Source: Conus ventricosus | Taxonomy: Eukaryota > Mollusca > Gastropoda > Neogastropoda > Conidae | Length of the DNA stretch: 64,000 bases | Assembly (NCBI GenBank): GCA_018398815.1 | Contig: CM031616.1 | Location: 73,180,355 to 73,244,354 of the forward strand | Reading direction: 5' to 3' | Part shown: positions 1-12,200 of the stretch, piece after piece | Layout: each line of letters starts with the position of its first letter | Numbering within the stretch: the stretch's first letter is position 1 | Program-made: the position numbers and the translations under genes | Notes under the pieces: model-generated | The model's input: the letters and a program-made list of their open reading frames with translations, nothing else | Database searches by the model: none | Told to the model about the DNA's origin: nothing

Positions 1-1070
1 AAGGCGGGGGGTGCAAAAATTTCTGCCGCTTATTGCATTAGTGAGCCCGGGAAAATAGTGTAATTAAAAAACCGTTTTTATTTAAATTTTTTCCCCCAAT
101 TTAAAAAAGGGAAAATTTATCCATTTGCCTATTTAACCCCCCCCCAAGGGATATTCTGTGAGGTTATATGTGTAACCCCAACTTCTCCAATCCCTTTTAT
201 CACAAAAACAGGTCAATAACCCGAATGCTTGTAAGGTTAATCCCGCGGTAACCCCCGGAAATTCGCAGAGCAATTTACACATTAGAAATGCAAAAGTATG
301 AGCCGGGCCAATCACTGGCAAAGAACAGAGGGGCTAATCGATACTGACCCGCCCTTTTCCCCCGGATGGAATGCGGGCTTACGCCGTTTACGCCGGAGGG
401 TGGCGGAAGTGTCCTTGCCCGCGCCTTCTGGTCAGCGTTGGCGTTTGTTGTCGGGCCCCTCGCTGAAGGTATTGTGGGGCCACGTGACGGCGAGAGCGCG
501 ATGAAATGGCCCTGTTATAAAGATACTGAGACTACCTTTAAAACGTATGAAGATGAAAGACAATGAAAAAGACCATCTTATAAAGATACGAGGGAAAAAC
601 CGCGCATGCAGAGAAGACAATGAAATGGCGTGTTTTTAAAAGGGACTGGGATCCCCTTTCAGACGTCATGCAGATAACGATGATGAATGGCCATGTTATA
701 AAGATACTGAGACATCCGTTACAGACGCATGAAAAGATGAAGACTATGAAAATGGGGTTATAAGTATGAGAAAACACTTACGACAGTCATGCTGAAAAGA
801 AATGACTGCCATTTATAAAAATACTGGACATCACGTTCAGTCATGACAGTGAATGCAATGAATGCCCTTATAAAGATACTGGGGACTCACCTTCAGACGT
901 CTGACAATGATGACGATGAAAGGCTTGTTATAAAAAAACTGAGACACACCTTACAGACTGTTGTTTTTTTTTTTGTCATTTTACTTTTCAAAGTGATGAA
1001 AAGGGCTGCTCAGGGGTGTAAAGCCACCAGTAAAAACAAAACAAAAACAACCTTGTGAAGACACCAAAAG
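1..1070. repeat. degraded sequence with a decayed ~65-75 bp tandem repeat
   Basis: From about 490 to 960 the motif TTATAAAGATACTGAGAC recurs roughly every 60-75 bp, with accompanying 'cttcagacgtcatg' and 'gatgatgaa' pieces, each copy heavily altered by indels. The first 490 bp show no gene or recognisable repeat and many doubled or missing homopolymer bases, as expected for an unpolished contig end. Confidence 0.5.
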
Positions 1071-1484
1071 TTTTTAACCCCAAAAAACAAAATTAAAAAA
1101 AAAGGAACAATGGAATTACAAAAACAAAAAAAACAACAACAAAATGTTTCGATATTCTGAATCTCAGTTGTGTCTCAACTGTCCCCTACCAACATCGTTA
1201 AAAGCCAGTGAAGCAATGCAAGCCATTTTTTTATGCAATTTGAAGTTGCTCATGTCTCCCCAAAGAAGTCCCCGGTTTCCTGTGGCGCACGGACTCACTT
1301 TGGGCCCGGAATCCTGAGGTGGGCAGGGGGGTGGGGTCAGGGCCCCCCGCGGGGACTGGTCACAGACCGCGGCTGGCGCCCCCCCCCTTGTTTCCTTGGT
1401 GGGTGCCGTCGTTCCCAGATGGCTGCGATTTGGCTCCCGAACACCACCTTGCCTGTCGGCACAGCAAAGGAAATGGCATCAACA
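1071..1484. other. unannotated intronic or flanking stretch
   Basis: A-rich sequence to about 1150 is followed by GC-rich sequence around 1320-1440. No exon, transposon motif or repeat was recognised. Confidence 0.4.
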
Positions 1485-1766
1485 GCGGGGCAAAACAGCA
1501 CGATAGTTACTGAATGACAGAAAGTAACAACAGCAGGGCAAAACAGCACGACAGTTAATGACAGAAAGTAACAACAGCGGGGCAAAACAGCACGATAGTT
1601 ACTGAATGACAGAAAGTGACAACAGCAGGGCAAAACAGCACGATAGTTACTGAATGACAGAAAGTGACAACAGCAGGGCAAAACAGCACGATAGTTACTG
1701 AATGACAGAAAGTGACAACAGCAGGGCAAAACAGCACGATAGTTACTGAATGACAGAAAGTAACCA
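1485..1766. repeat. 48-bp minisatellite, about 6 copies
   Basis: The unit begins cagcaggg, contains caaaacagcacgatagtta and ends cagaaagtgacaa. It is repeated head to tail with G/A and A/G variants and one 3-bp deletion. Because 48 is divisible by 3 it leaves long open frames on the minus strand, but these are artefacts of periodicity. Confidence 0.9.
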
Positions 1767-2107
1767 GTCTGAAAGGAAACATAGCAGGGCAACGATGAAG
1801 GAAATCTTCCTGAACTGTGGGGAGTCATTCCTGTGCCACACTGAACAAACGTCCTCCAACTTCCTCCAGGTCTGTCAGTTGTTTGCCAAGGTCAAGGTCT
1901 CTGCCAATATTTCCCCCCTCCACTTTGCAACGTTGTCAGTCCATCGTTCTTTCCGTCTTCCTGACCGTCTCCCTCAACAGATCCCCAGAGGACTGTGTTC
2001 AGCCAATCCCCTGAACTTTGTTACAGCACACTTTTCTGTTCTGACTGATGTCAGTAGATCTTGCTAGGTCTGAAGTGCAGGTCTGAAGTGCTGCTTGATA
2101 AGGCTCT

Positions 2108-2400
2108 TGTTCACTGATATCCGATCACCGTCTTCTGGTAGACACGCCCATGGGTAAAACTGCTTGACAAGGCCCTTGTTCACCGATGATCTGATTGCCC
2201 TTGTTCACCGATGATCTGATCACTGCCTTCTGGTAGACATGCCATGGGTAAAACTGCTTGACAAGGGCCTTGTTCACCGATGATCTGATCACTGCCTTCT
2301 GGTAGACATGCCCATGGGTAAAACTGCTTGACAAGGGCCTTGTTCACCGATGATCTGATCACTGCCTTCTGGCAGACTTGCCCATAGGCAAAACTGGTGA
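2108..2400. repeat. ~70-bp minisatellite, about 4 copies
   Basis: Direct repeats carry ttcaccgatgatctgatcac, then tgccttctggtagacatgcc, then aaaactgcttgacaagg. One copy has an internal partial duplication of the gatgatctgat segment (2185-2225). Confidence 0.9.
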
Positions 2401-3168
2401 ACACTGGCAGGCAGCCGGCAAACAGAGAAATGTTGACAGAGAAATGGCTCTGGTGTACAATAGAACTGGCCATACCTAAAACACATCTTTCAAACCAACA
2501 CTAAGGCATCAACTAAAAAGCCTTGGCATTGTCTGTGATGGTTTCAATCAAAATGCCATGTTGGCCTGGCATCACCTCCACATCCCTCCAGTGCTGACAC
2601 AGCCTCCTGGCTGCTGTTGTCCACTTTCTGCTTTGGTTAGGGTTTTTCGCTTTTCTCTGGACAAGGCTGGATGCTTCACTAGAAAAACAAATTCATTTCT
2701 TTGCTAGACATACCAGAAATGAGCAGACGGTAATCAGAAGGATTCTAACAATTTAAGATCCATGAACCGTGGAAAATCTTGTTTCTAGAGGTCTCAACAA
2801 TGACATGGTTTCTATGATAATATAAAAGTGATTCACATCTACAAATTGCTATTTCAATCATTTCAGTGTGTCAGCCGTCATATTTTCCTTCCATTTTTTC
2901 CAGCCTTCCAACGATTGTTTTACATTTCCACTGAGAAAAGTCCTAGTTCAGTCACCGTCAATCAGACCACGGCAGCACCAGAGGACACCAGTCCTGATGA
3001 TTGCACTTGTGGAATCCACATTCCCTTGTTTTCCAGAGCCTTAATTAGCCTTTCTCCAAATAAAGTGGATAACTTACAATTTCTGCCTGTTTAAACTTGT
3101 AAGTCAGTGTAACTAAAGGTGAAAACTCAGTTGTTCAGAGAGACGGTGGACATGAACAAACAACTCAC
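2401..3168. other. no gene seen
   Basis: AT-moderate sequence without a recognisable exon, transposon or repeat. The expected next CRMP exon was looked for on the minus strand and not found. Confidence 0.4.
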
Positions 3169-3289
3169 CATTTCTCCTGGCGCAGGAGATGATTTCAGCC
3201 GAAGACTTGCTCATGACGGGGACGATCAGGACAGGTGCGCCGGCCTGGTCGGCAATGGTGATGGCGCGCTGGGTGGCCTCCGCCTCCAC
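3169..3289 (-). CDS. crmp: CRMP exon: [13 protein letters not shown]...[10 protein letters not shown]
   Basis: This 121-bp exon encodes [20 protein letters not shown] and then [21 protein letters not shown]. It is the last exon inside the window. The catalytic family has IVHVMSKSAA at this place, where the histidine is a zinc ligand. Here it is proline (CCC). VMSKSSAE matches CRMPs. The acceptor is TGGCAG and the donor GTGAGT. It ends one base into a codon. The next exon, expected to encode a VVYGEP-type motif, was not found between 1 and 3168. Confidence 0.92.
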
Positions 3290-6200
3290 CTGCCATGCAC
3301 ACCGCACACTGTGGGTTCAAATCTCAGCTCAGGTACCACTGACTGTTCACATCTAAGGCTGAGCCAGATGCAGATTAACCAATGATGGTATTACTGATAT
3401 CTCTAAAGAGAGGAGGACAATTCTCGGGGAAATTCATTCATAAAATTCTGAAGAAATTTTCAGTGCTTCATTTTGATCTTTTGAAAAAATTCTTTGTGAC
3501 CACATTCTATTAAAGCATACATGTCTCTCACCTATTAAAAGCATGTGTGCCAAGTCAGAGATTTTCACTGAATCCTTTCATTCCATTCCCTATACTGAAA
3601 ATGAACCAAATGGTCGTGCAGTCAGACTTATGGGGCAGACACAGGACTCTGAGGGAGATGGGTTCACATCCTTTCAGCTGCCAACACATGACAGTGGAAT
3701 CACCGTATGCCCCCTCACCTCCTCCCTAGAGCATACCACACACATTAGGCTTTCACCATCAAGTCTGACCAACTCTTGGAAAAGTGTCATCTGCTTCAGG
3801 ATGTGTCTTTGACAGTGTCGCTCAAAACTGCTGTTCAACACTTGGATGAGGTCTGCAGCTCTCAGGCTGACACACCCCAGGACGCTTGTAGTGGAAGACC
3901 TTGCACTCTGTGGCCCCAGACGTCTTCACCTTACGGTCTGGGGCTGACACACACAAGGACCCCCGCTATAGGAGACCCTGCACTCTGTGGCCCCAGACAT
4001 TACCTTCAGGCCTGATGCAGAGTGGTCTTTGGGAAGAGGGCTGGCCTGTAGTCTGAGGGCACAGCCAGTCTCCACAGCTTCATCAAGTAAAACTTCATCA
4101 AGTCAACTGGGCCTTCATTGTTGGTGACCAGTCGTTTGTCCATCCTCTTTGACAACATTACTGTGAAGAGCATAACTGAATTCACCCCTTTAATTCACCC
4201 TCACTGATTAGGACTAGTTCATACATGTTCCTGCTTGACAAACGAACCCTAAAATGCCTATGAACGTTTCCAATCTACCAGACATCCTGATGGAAGGTTC
4301 AGCATCACCAAACAAAACACCGTCACAAATGGCGATCAAAAGCTGAACAGTAGGTGGGGCGGGTGTGAGGGTGCAGGGGAAGGAAGAGTTTATGGAGCGG
4401 TGGTCCTGGTGAGCCATGCCACAGATCCATGTCTGGAGGGAGACAGCGACAGTCTGCCTTCCACTGGGGTGTGAGGGTGCAGGGCAAGGAAGAGTTTTAT
4501 GGAGCGGTGGTCCTGGTGAGCCATGCCACAGATCCATGTCTGGAGGGAGACAGCGACAGTCTGCCTTCCACTGGGGTGTGAGGGTGCAGGGGAAGGAAGA
4601 GTTTATGGAGCGGTGGTCCTGGTGAGCCATGCCACAGATCCATGTCTGGAGGGAGACAGCGACAGTCTGCCTTCCACTGGGGTGTGAGGGTGCAGGGGAA
4701 GGAAGAGTTTATGGAGCGGTGGTCCTGGTGAGCCACGCCACAGATTCATGTCTGGAGGGAGACAGCGACAGTCTGCCTTCCACTGGGTGCCTTTACCCAC
4801 ACCTGCTTTGTGATACAGCGATGGCAAAGGTCAGTGTGTGTGGCTCAGCTAACCGTGTTACTGCCTGGGCTGAACACACCCCAACAAACCACCACCACCC
4901 CCATGGCAGTGACCAGGCGGCCTGACGGTGGTGTCATGTGACGTCACTCCACCACTCCCTGTTGATTTCAAGGGCCGAGACTTTGGCAAGAGAAAAAAAA
5001 AGAACCAACGCGGACTGTCTACGACATGGAAGATGAAGCACCTTTATAAGATAGGAGAAGGAGGGAATGTGAGAGAAACCATTTTGTTTGCCAGACATGA
5101 CATGGAAGATGAAGCACCTTTATAAGATAGGAGAAGGAGGGAATGTGAGAGAAACCATTTTGTTTGCCAGACATGACATGGAAGATGAAGCACCTTTATA
5201 AGATAGGAGAAGGAGGGAATGTGAGAGAAACCATTTTGTTTGCCAGGACATGACATGGAAGATGAAGCACCTTTATAAGATAGGAGAAGGAGGGAATGTG
5301 AGAGAAACCATTTTGTTTGCCAGACATGACATGGAAGATGAAGCACCTTTATAAGATAGGAGAAGGAGGGGAATGTGAGAGAAACCATTTTGTTTGCCAG
5401 ACATGACATGGAAGATGAAGCACCTTTATAAGATAGGAGAAGGAGGGAATGTGAGAGAAACCATTTTGTTTGCCAGACATGACATGGAAGATGAAGCACC
5501 TTTATAAGATAGGAGGAGGGAATGTGAGAGAAATCATTTTGTTTGCCAGACATGACATGGAAGATGAAGCACCTTTATAAGATAGGAGAAGGAGGGAATG
5601 TGAGAGAAATCATTTTGTTTGCCAGACATGACATGGAAGATGAAGCACCTTTATAAGATAGGAGAAGGAGGGAATGTGAGAGAAATCATTTTGTTTGCCA
5701 GACATGACATGGAAGATGAAGCACCTTTATAAGATAGGAGAAGGAGGGAATGTGAGAGAAATCATTTTGTTTGCCAGACATGACATGGAAGATGAAGCAC
5801 CTTTATAAGATAGGAGGAGGGAATGTGAGAGAAATCATTTTGTTTGCCAGACATGACATGGAAGATGAAGCACCTTTATAAGATAGGAGAATGAGGGAAA
5901 CAGAGGGGGGGGGGGGGGAGGGCAGAGAAGGACTGTCTACGATGGCTGAATGAAGAACTGTGAGAGAAACCATTTTGTTTGCCAGACATGACATGGAAGA
6001 TGAAGCACCTTTATAAGATAGGAGAATGAGGGAAACAGAGGGGGGGGGGGGAGGGCAGAGAAGGAGTGTCTACGACGGCTGAATGAGAACTGTGAGAGAA
6101 ACCATTTTGTTTGCCAGACATGACATGGAAGATGAAGCACCTTTATAAGATAGGAGAATGAGGGAAACAGAGGGGGGGGGGGGGGGGGGGGGGGGGGGAG

Positions 6201-9200
6201 GGCAGAGAAGGACCGTCTATGACGGCTGAATGAGAACTGTGAGAGAAACCATTTTGTTTGCCAGACATGACATGGAAGATGAAGCACCTTTATAAGATAG
6301 GAGAATGAGGGAAACAGAGGGGGGGGGGGGGGGGGGGGGAGGGCAGAGAAGGACTGTCTACGATGGCTGAATGAGAACTGTGAGAGAAACCATTTTGTTT
6401 GCCAGACATGACATGGAAGATGAAGCACCTTTATAAGATAGGAGAATGAGGGAAACAGAGAGGGGGGGGGAGGGGGGGGAGGGCAGAGAAGGACTGTCTG
6501 AAAGAGAGACGGAATGAGTAGAGGGAGAAATACCACAGGGAAAGGGAAAGAGGGAAAAAGAAGACAGACAGATGGACAGAGAAGACAGACAGATGGAGAG
6601 AGAAGACGGACAGATGGAGAGAGAAGACAGACAGATGGAGAGAGAAGACGGAGAGAGAAGACAAGACAGATGGAGAGAGAAGATGGACAGATGGAGAGAG
6701 AAGACAGACAGATGGAGAGAGAAGACAGATGGAGAGAGAAGACAAGACAGATGGAGAGAGAAGACAAGACAGATGGAGAGAGAAGACAGACAGATGGAGA
6801 GAGAAGACAGACAGATGGAGAGAAAGAGACAGGAGAGGTGCAGCCACAATGACAGCTTACCTCTTCTGACCGACACAGCTCGTTGCCTTCAGGGCCCGTC
6901 ACTCCCAGAGAAATCAGTTCATCTGCTTTCTGTTGGACAAACCAGTACACGCGGACTGTCCTCATAGTTTGTCATCTGTCCACTCTAAGCCTCAATGAAG
7001 ATTGCAGACCAGACCCTTTAGTGTTACACAAAGACTGAAAATAGATAAATGGTGTGTGTGTTGTGTGTGTGTGTGTGTGTGTGTGTTAGTTACAATTTAA
7101 CTCTTTCTTGTCGGCCAATATCACAGATTCAGCAACCTTATGTCCGCTCACAAACCACTTGGATTCTTATTAATTTCTCTGACTCAAACCTGAAAATATA
7201 TCCAGGATATTGCTGATAAAACTGCTTCATCATATGCAAAAAAAAACTGTGGAGAATATTATACAATTAAAGGGAGAGGGGCTGCCTTGGCTTAAGGCTG
7301 TGTCAGGCAAATTGACATAGGCTAGAACACCAAGGCTACATCAAAATGTTATGCTCTGCATAGTTATGCGGGGATTGTCTTCAGTTGTGACAAGCTCCTA
7401 GCATAACATTATCAGTCTCTAAAATCCCCCGAAGTCGGAGGGTGGCTGCCCATGTGGCGGGGTAATCAAAAACGGCCACACACGTAATGTTCTCATCCCC
7501 AGCTGATGCATTTGTACCATAGTGTTCAAATACTTCGGCCGTTTGGATGATCCCTGGAGTCTTTTAGCCAGGGTACAACAACAACACCAACAACAACAAC
7601 AAGGGAGAGGGGGAAAGGGAAGAACTGATGGCACAGGGATGACAAGAGAGAGAGAGGAGAGAGGGAAGAGGGGGAAGACTGAAGAAAAGAGTGAAAGAAA
7701 CACACGCGACAGACAGTGAAAGAGAGGAAAAGAAGAGGGGGAGAGAGACAGAGAGCAAGAGAAAGAGCCAAACCAAAGAGATCTAAACATGCACAAACAG
7801 CAGGAAAATAGAAGAGGGGGAGAGAGACAGAGAGCAAGAGAAAGAGCCAAACCAAAGAGATCTAAACATGCACAAACAGCAGGAAAATAGAAGAGACAAG
7901 GACTAGAAAGAGAGAGAGACAACCAAAGACCTGACACTGACCAAGTCCACAATTTCGCCGTTCTCGGCGCGGACCAGGGGAGAGCACCCAGCTCCTTGCA
8001 GCGGCGGAAGGCAGCGTACAGCTCTGAGTCGTCCAGCATGAAGTAGTCTTTGTAGTTCATGAACATCTTGAAGGCGTTCACCCCTGAGGACACACAGCAT
8101 GACGGTGAGGACACTGCAGTGGAACCTGATTACCACCTCCAGTCGTACATGACCTCTCAGGTCTTCTTCAGTCAAGATAAAAAATGCTCAGGACATCGAA
8201 AAAGAAGGACAAGCAATCACTTTTCTTGTCAAATTCGGTGCAGGATGTGCGTTGATTCCATCTTGCGCCAAACCTGACAAGACAAGTGACTGCTCGTCAT
8301 TCATTTTCACTGTCCTGAGTGTTGTCTACCTTGCCTGAAGATGACCTAAGTGTTCGAAACGGGTCATCTTTTGTCCTAAGATTCGTTTGTCGGTGTTGTT
8401 AGGCGGAGTTATTTCAAACACTTTTTAAGATTTGTTTACATGGCCGCCTGCAGCCCCTCACTTTGCAAATATCCACAATCTAGTTTACACACCAGCTGCT
8501 ACCAGAGTAGAGTCAACTAAACAGCTGCTGGCTGGCATCAATACTTCATTTCCCTTGTCATTCAGTCAAATACAATCACAGTTTTTCCACTCATTCCCTT
8601 GACAGTTCTTGAAGGCTGCACGCTACATGTATTTAATACATGTATACATGTTATTCATACCAACGGCCAACCTGCACTCCTCTCTGAAAAGGGAACTAAC
8701 TAGTGGGCAAGATGCTATGCACACCTTCACATCTGAACCTCAGATGACAAACTCATTCAAAGGACTTTTTAGGAAATGGAGTTGGAACTAATGGGAACTC
8801 CAGGGGAAAAATACCTTGTACCGAAACAGCTCAGCAGAGATTTGAACCTGCTAACCTGGATGACCAGGATGATGAGACTTGGCTTAAGGCTGTGTCCGAC
8901 CAATTGACATAGGCTAGAACACCAAGGCTACATCAAAATGTTGTTATGCTCTGCATAGTTATGCGGGGATTGTCTTCAGTCGTGACAAGCTCCTAGCATA
9001 ACATTATCAGTCATCAAATCCCTCAAAGTCAGAGTGTGGCTGCCCATATGGCGAGATTATCAAAAACGGTCACACATGTAACGTTTCATCCCTAGCTGAT
9101 GCATTTGTACCATAGTGTTCAAGTGCTTTGGCTGTTCGGATGATCCCTGGAGTCTTTTAGCCAGGGTACGACAACAACAACAACAACATGAGATGGTGCA

Positions 9201-12200
9201 TTACCAGGGATGCAGATGGGGTACGTGAAAATGGAAAGAACAGGGGAGAAGGGGGGCGACTCCGCAACAAACAGTAGGTACTTTTCTCCGACACACAAGG
9301 ACAATGGAGAAGGGAACTGGGGGGAGGAGAGAGGAGAGGGGGGGGGGGGGGGAGGGAAGACAAGGGGGAATGTGGGGGGAGGAATCGGGAGGACGGGGAC
9401 AAGACAATAGGCTGGGTACCTGTCTCCTACATGCAGGGACAGAGGAAGCCGGAACTGGGGGAAGACATGGGGGGAATGTGGAAGGAGGAACCGGGGGGGA
9501 CGGGGACAGGAGAGTCGACCCGTGTGTCAGCCAGGGTACCTTTCTCCTGCGTGAGGATCTCCATCTCCTTGTACACCTGGTCGCTCCACAGGTGATGGCC
9601 ACCTGCAGGCCAAAGTCGCAGCACGCCTTGTTCTCCGCCTCACTGCGCCAGTTCTCATAGGCGTCCAGCAGCGACACGCCCCTCTGCTCGCACACCACGT
9701 TGACTGCACACACACACATTCTTTTTCCTTCTTCTTCTTCCAACTAGAAATGTGTGCGTTTTGGAGAAAACAAAAACAGGTAATGCCCGAACACAATCAA
9801 CTTTTCTTTCTCGAAAATTACAACAAAACAAAAACCAACAACAAAGATAAAAAAGAGCAACAATAGCATTACTGGGCCACAAAAGAAGGAACAAAATTAC
9901 AAAACAAACACGTTTCAACCTATTGGGTCCTCTTCAGGCCAGACACACATGTCATTTGAATGGTATTTGTCCTGCCTGAGTAAGATCCCAACAGTTTGAA
10001 AGGCATTCTACTTGTTTTGTAGTTTGTTATTTTTGATCCCGACATGTTGAAGCGCATTCATATGTTTGTTATTTTTTATCCGACAGGTTGAAGTGCATTG
10101 TGCTTGTTTCAATTTCTGTCTGTCATTCCATCTGGCAGCCCAGTCCTTCTGTCTTTGCTTGTTTCAATTTCTGTCTGTCATTCCATCTGGCAGCCCTGTC
10201 CTTCTGTGTTTGTTTCAATTTCTGTCTGTCATTCCATCTGGCAGCCCTGTCCTTCTGTGTTTGTTTCAATTTCTGTCTGTCATTCCATCTGGCAGCCAGT
10301 CCTTCTGTGTTTGCTTGTTTCAATGTCTGTCTGCAGCTGTCCCACTCTGAAATCACTGGGCAAAAAGTCAACCCACCAGGCTCCCTGCCGTGCCCTCCTA
10401 AAAAGGACTTCACACCCTGGACACAACCACCTTTATCTGCCCCTCCTAAAAAGGACTTCACACCCTGGACACAACCTCCTTTATCTGCCCCTCCTAAAAA
10501 GGACTTCACACCCTGGACACAACCTCCTTTATCTGCCCCTCCTAAAAAGGACTTCACACCCTGGACACAACCTCCTTTATCTGCCCTCCTAAAATAGGAC
10601 TTCACACCCTGGACACAACCACCTTTATCTGCCCTCCTAAAATAGGACTTCACACCCTGGACACAACCACCTTTAGGACTTCACACCCTGGACACAAACA
10701 CCTTTAGGACTTCACACCCTGGACACAACCTCCTTTATCTTTTTTGTTTGTTTTAAACACACATCTTTTTAATTTTCAAAAAGAACAAAAAATCAAATGT
10801 GACAGTCTTGTTGACAGTATGGATGACACATGAAGGAGGTCAGGATACTATACAACTGACTTGGACATACACACGTACACGGCTGGCACAACCACGCATA
10901 GAAATACACCTACGTCTTCCTCCACGAGGGTGCACATGTGACGCTTACAATTTCATGCACACACATAGATACATACAACCACACATGAGCACACACACAC
11001 ACACAAACACATACTCACGCATTCACACACACACACACACAGACACACCATTCCTTTAGGCCGAGTACTAGGGTCACTTTGCTCGTCTAGTGTCACTGCC
11101 TCTCTCCACCTCACCTTACACGGCTTCCTCTTCAATCTCCACACCCCCACAACACACACAGACAAGTACGCAAAGAGATATAAGCATGCACATGCACACT
11201 CAGAGCACACACACTCACTCCTTCTATCCCAGACATACACCACAGACAGGCGGGCAGATGGTAGGACGAATAGACAGACAGGCAGACGGACGGGCAGATA
11301 GATGACAGATGGACGGACAGACAGATGGAAGGACGGACAAGGAGACAGACAGGCAGACGGACAGACAGGCAGATGGACGGACAGACAGACAGACAAGCAG
11401 ATGGACAGACAGACAGGCAGACGGACGGACAGACAGACTGCTGCAGAGAGCCACTGACTGATCATGGTGGTGCCCCCAGCCAGGGCGGACTTGGTGCCGC
11501 TGTAGAAGTCGTCGGCTGACGTTGTGCCCCTGAAGGGAAACTGCATGTGGGTCATGGTGTCGATGCCCCTGTAACACCCAGGTCACATTATCATATATAT
11601 TTGGTTTAAACAGTATTTTATTTCAACATTGTCACAAATGTTACAAGAGTAAATGAGATAAGGCAACAAGAAATACTTATATCAAGCCCTATCTTAAGAG
11701 TGAATGTACACAATGAACTTGCGACGGACGTCTGAACAGCAAAGCATTTTGGTTATAGCAATGTAAAGTTTCAAACAGGAAAAAACAAAACAAAAAACAA
11801 AACCAGGAATAAATAAACCATCAAACAGAACTGATAACAGGGGTAAGATAAGATAATGTTGCTTATAGCCCAGCCAACCAACAGCATCAACAGTCCTCAT
11901 GAACTGGTCATCCACAACTTTTTCATGAACTCACCATAGGCACTGGGTAGGAAGGAAATGGAAACCCAGATCACCACGGCAGCAAGGCAAGAATGGGCAT
12001 TATTTGTTGGTGTGGAGAAGTGAAGAAAAGTTATTTACGATTTTTTTCAGCCATTATTACAAGAGAAATCACTCTTAAACAAACGAATGACGTCAAACGC
12101 TTTTTAAATCATAAAGATCAGATTGTAGATCCAAAATAGTATATGTTTCCATGGAAGATAGGTAAATATAAGTTATATCGAAAACAAGCAAACATTTTAA

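Noticed and set aside
1337..1828. 163-codon minus-strand frame with 16-residue repeats
   Set aside because: The 48-bp unit is a multiple of three, so the frame stays open by chance. The peptide is low complexity without a start context or homologue.
2990..3005. CTGATGA strings considered as hammerhead ribozyme cores
   Set aside because: None is followed by a stem and GAAA at suitable spacing. The 8334 motif has CTGAAGA rather than CTGATGA.
5937..6965. 342-codon minus-strand open frame
   Set aside because: Produced by tandem 76-bp and G-run repeats and a purine tract. Only its first ~25 codons (the 6861-6929 exon) are real coding sequence.
10392..10738. Regular repeats considered as a CRISPR array
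   Set aside because: Repeats are contiguous without unique spacers, in a eukaryotic genome, and no cas genes are present.
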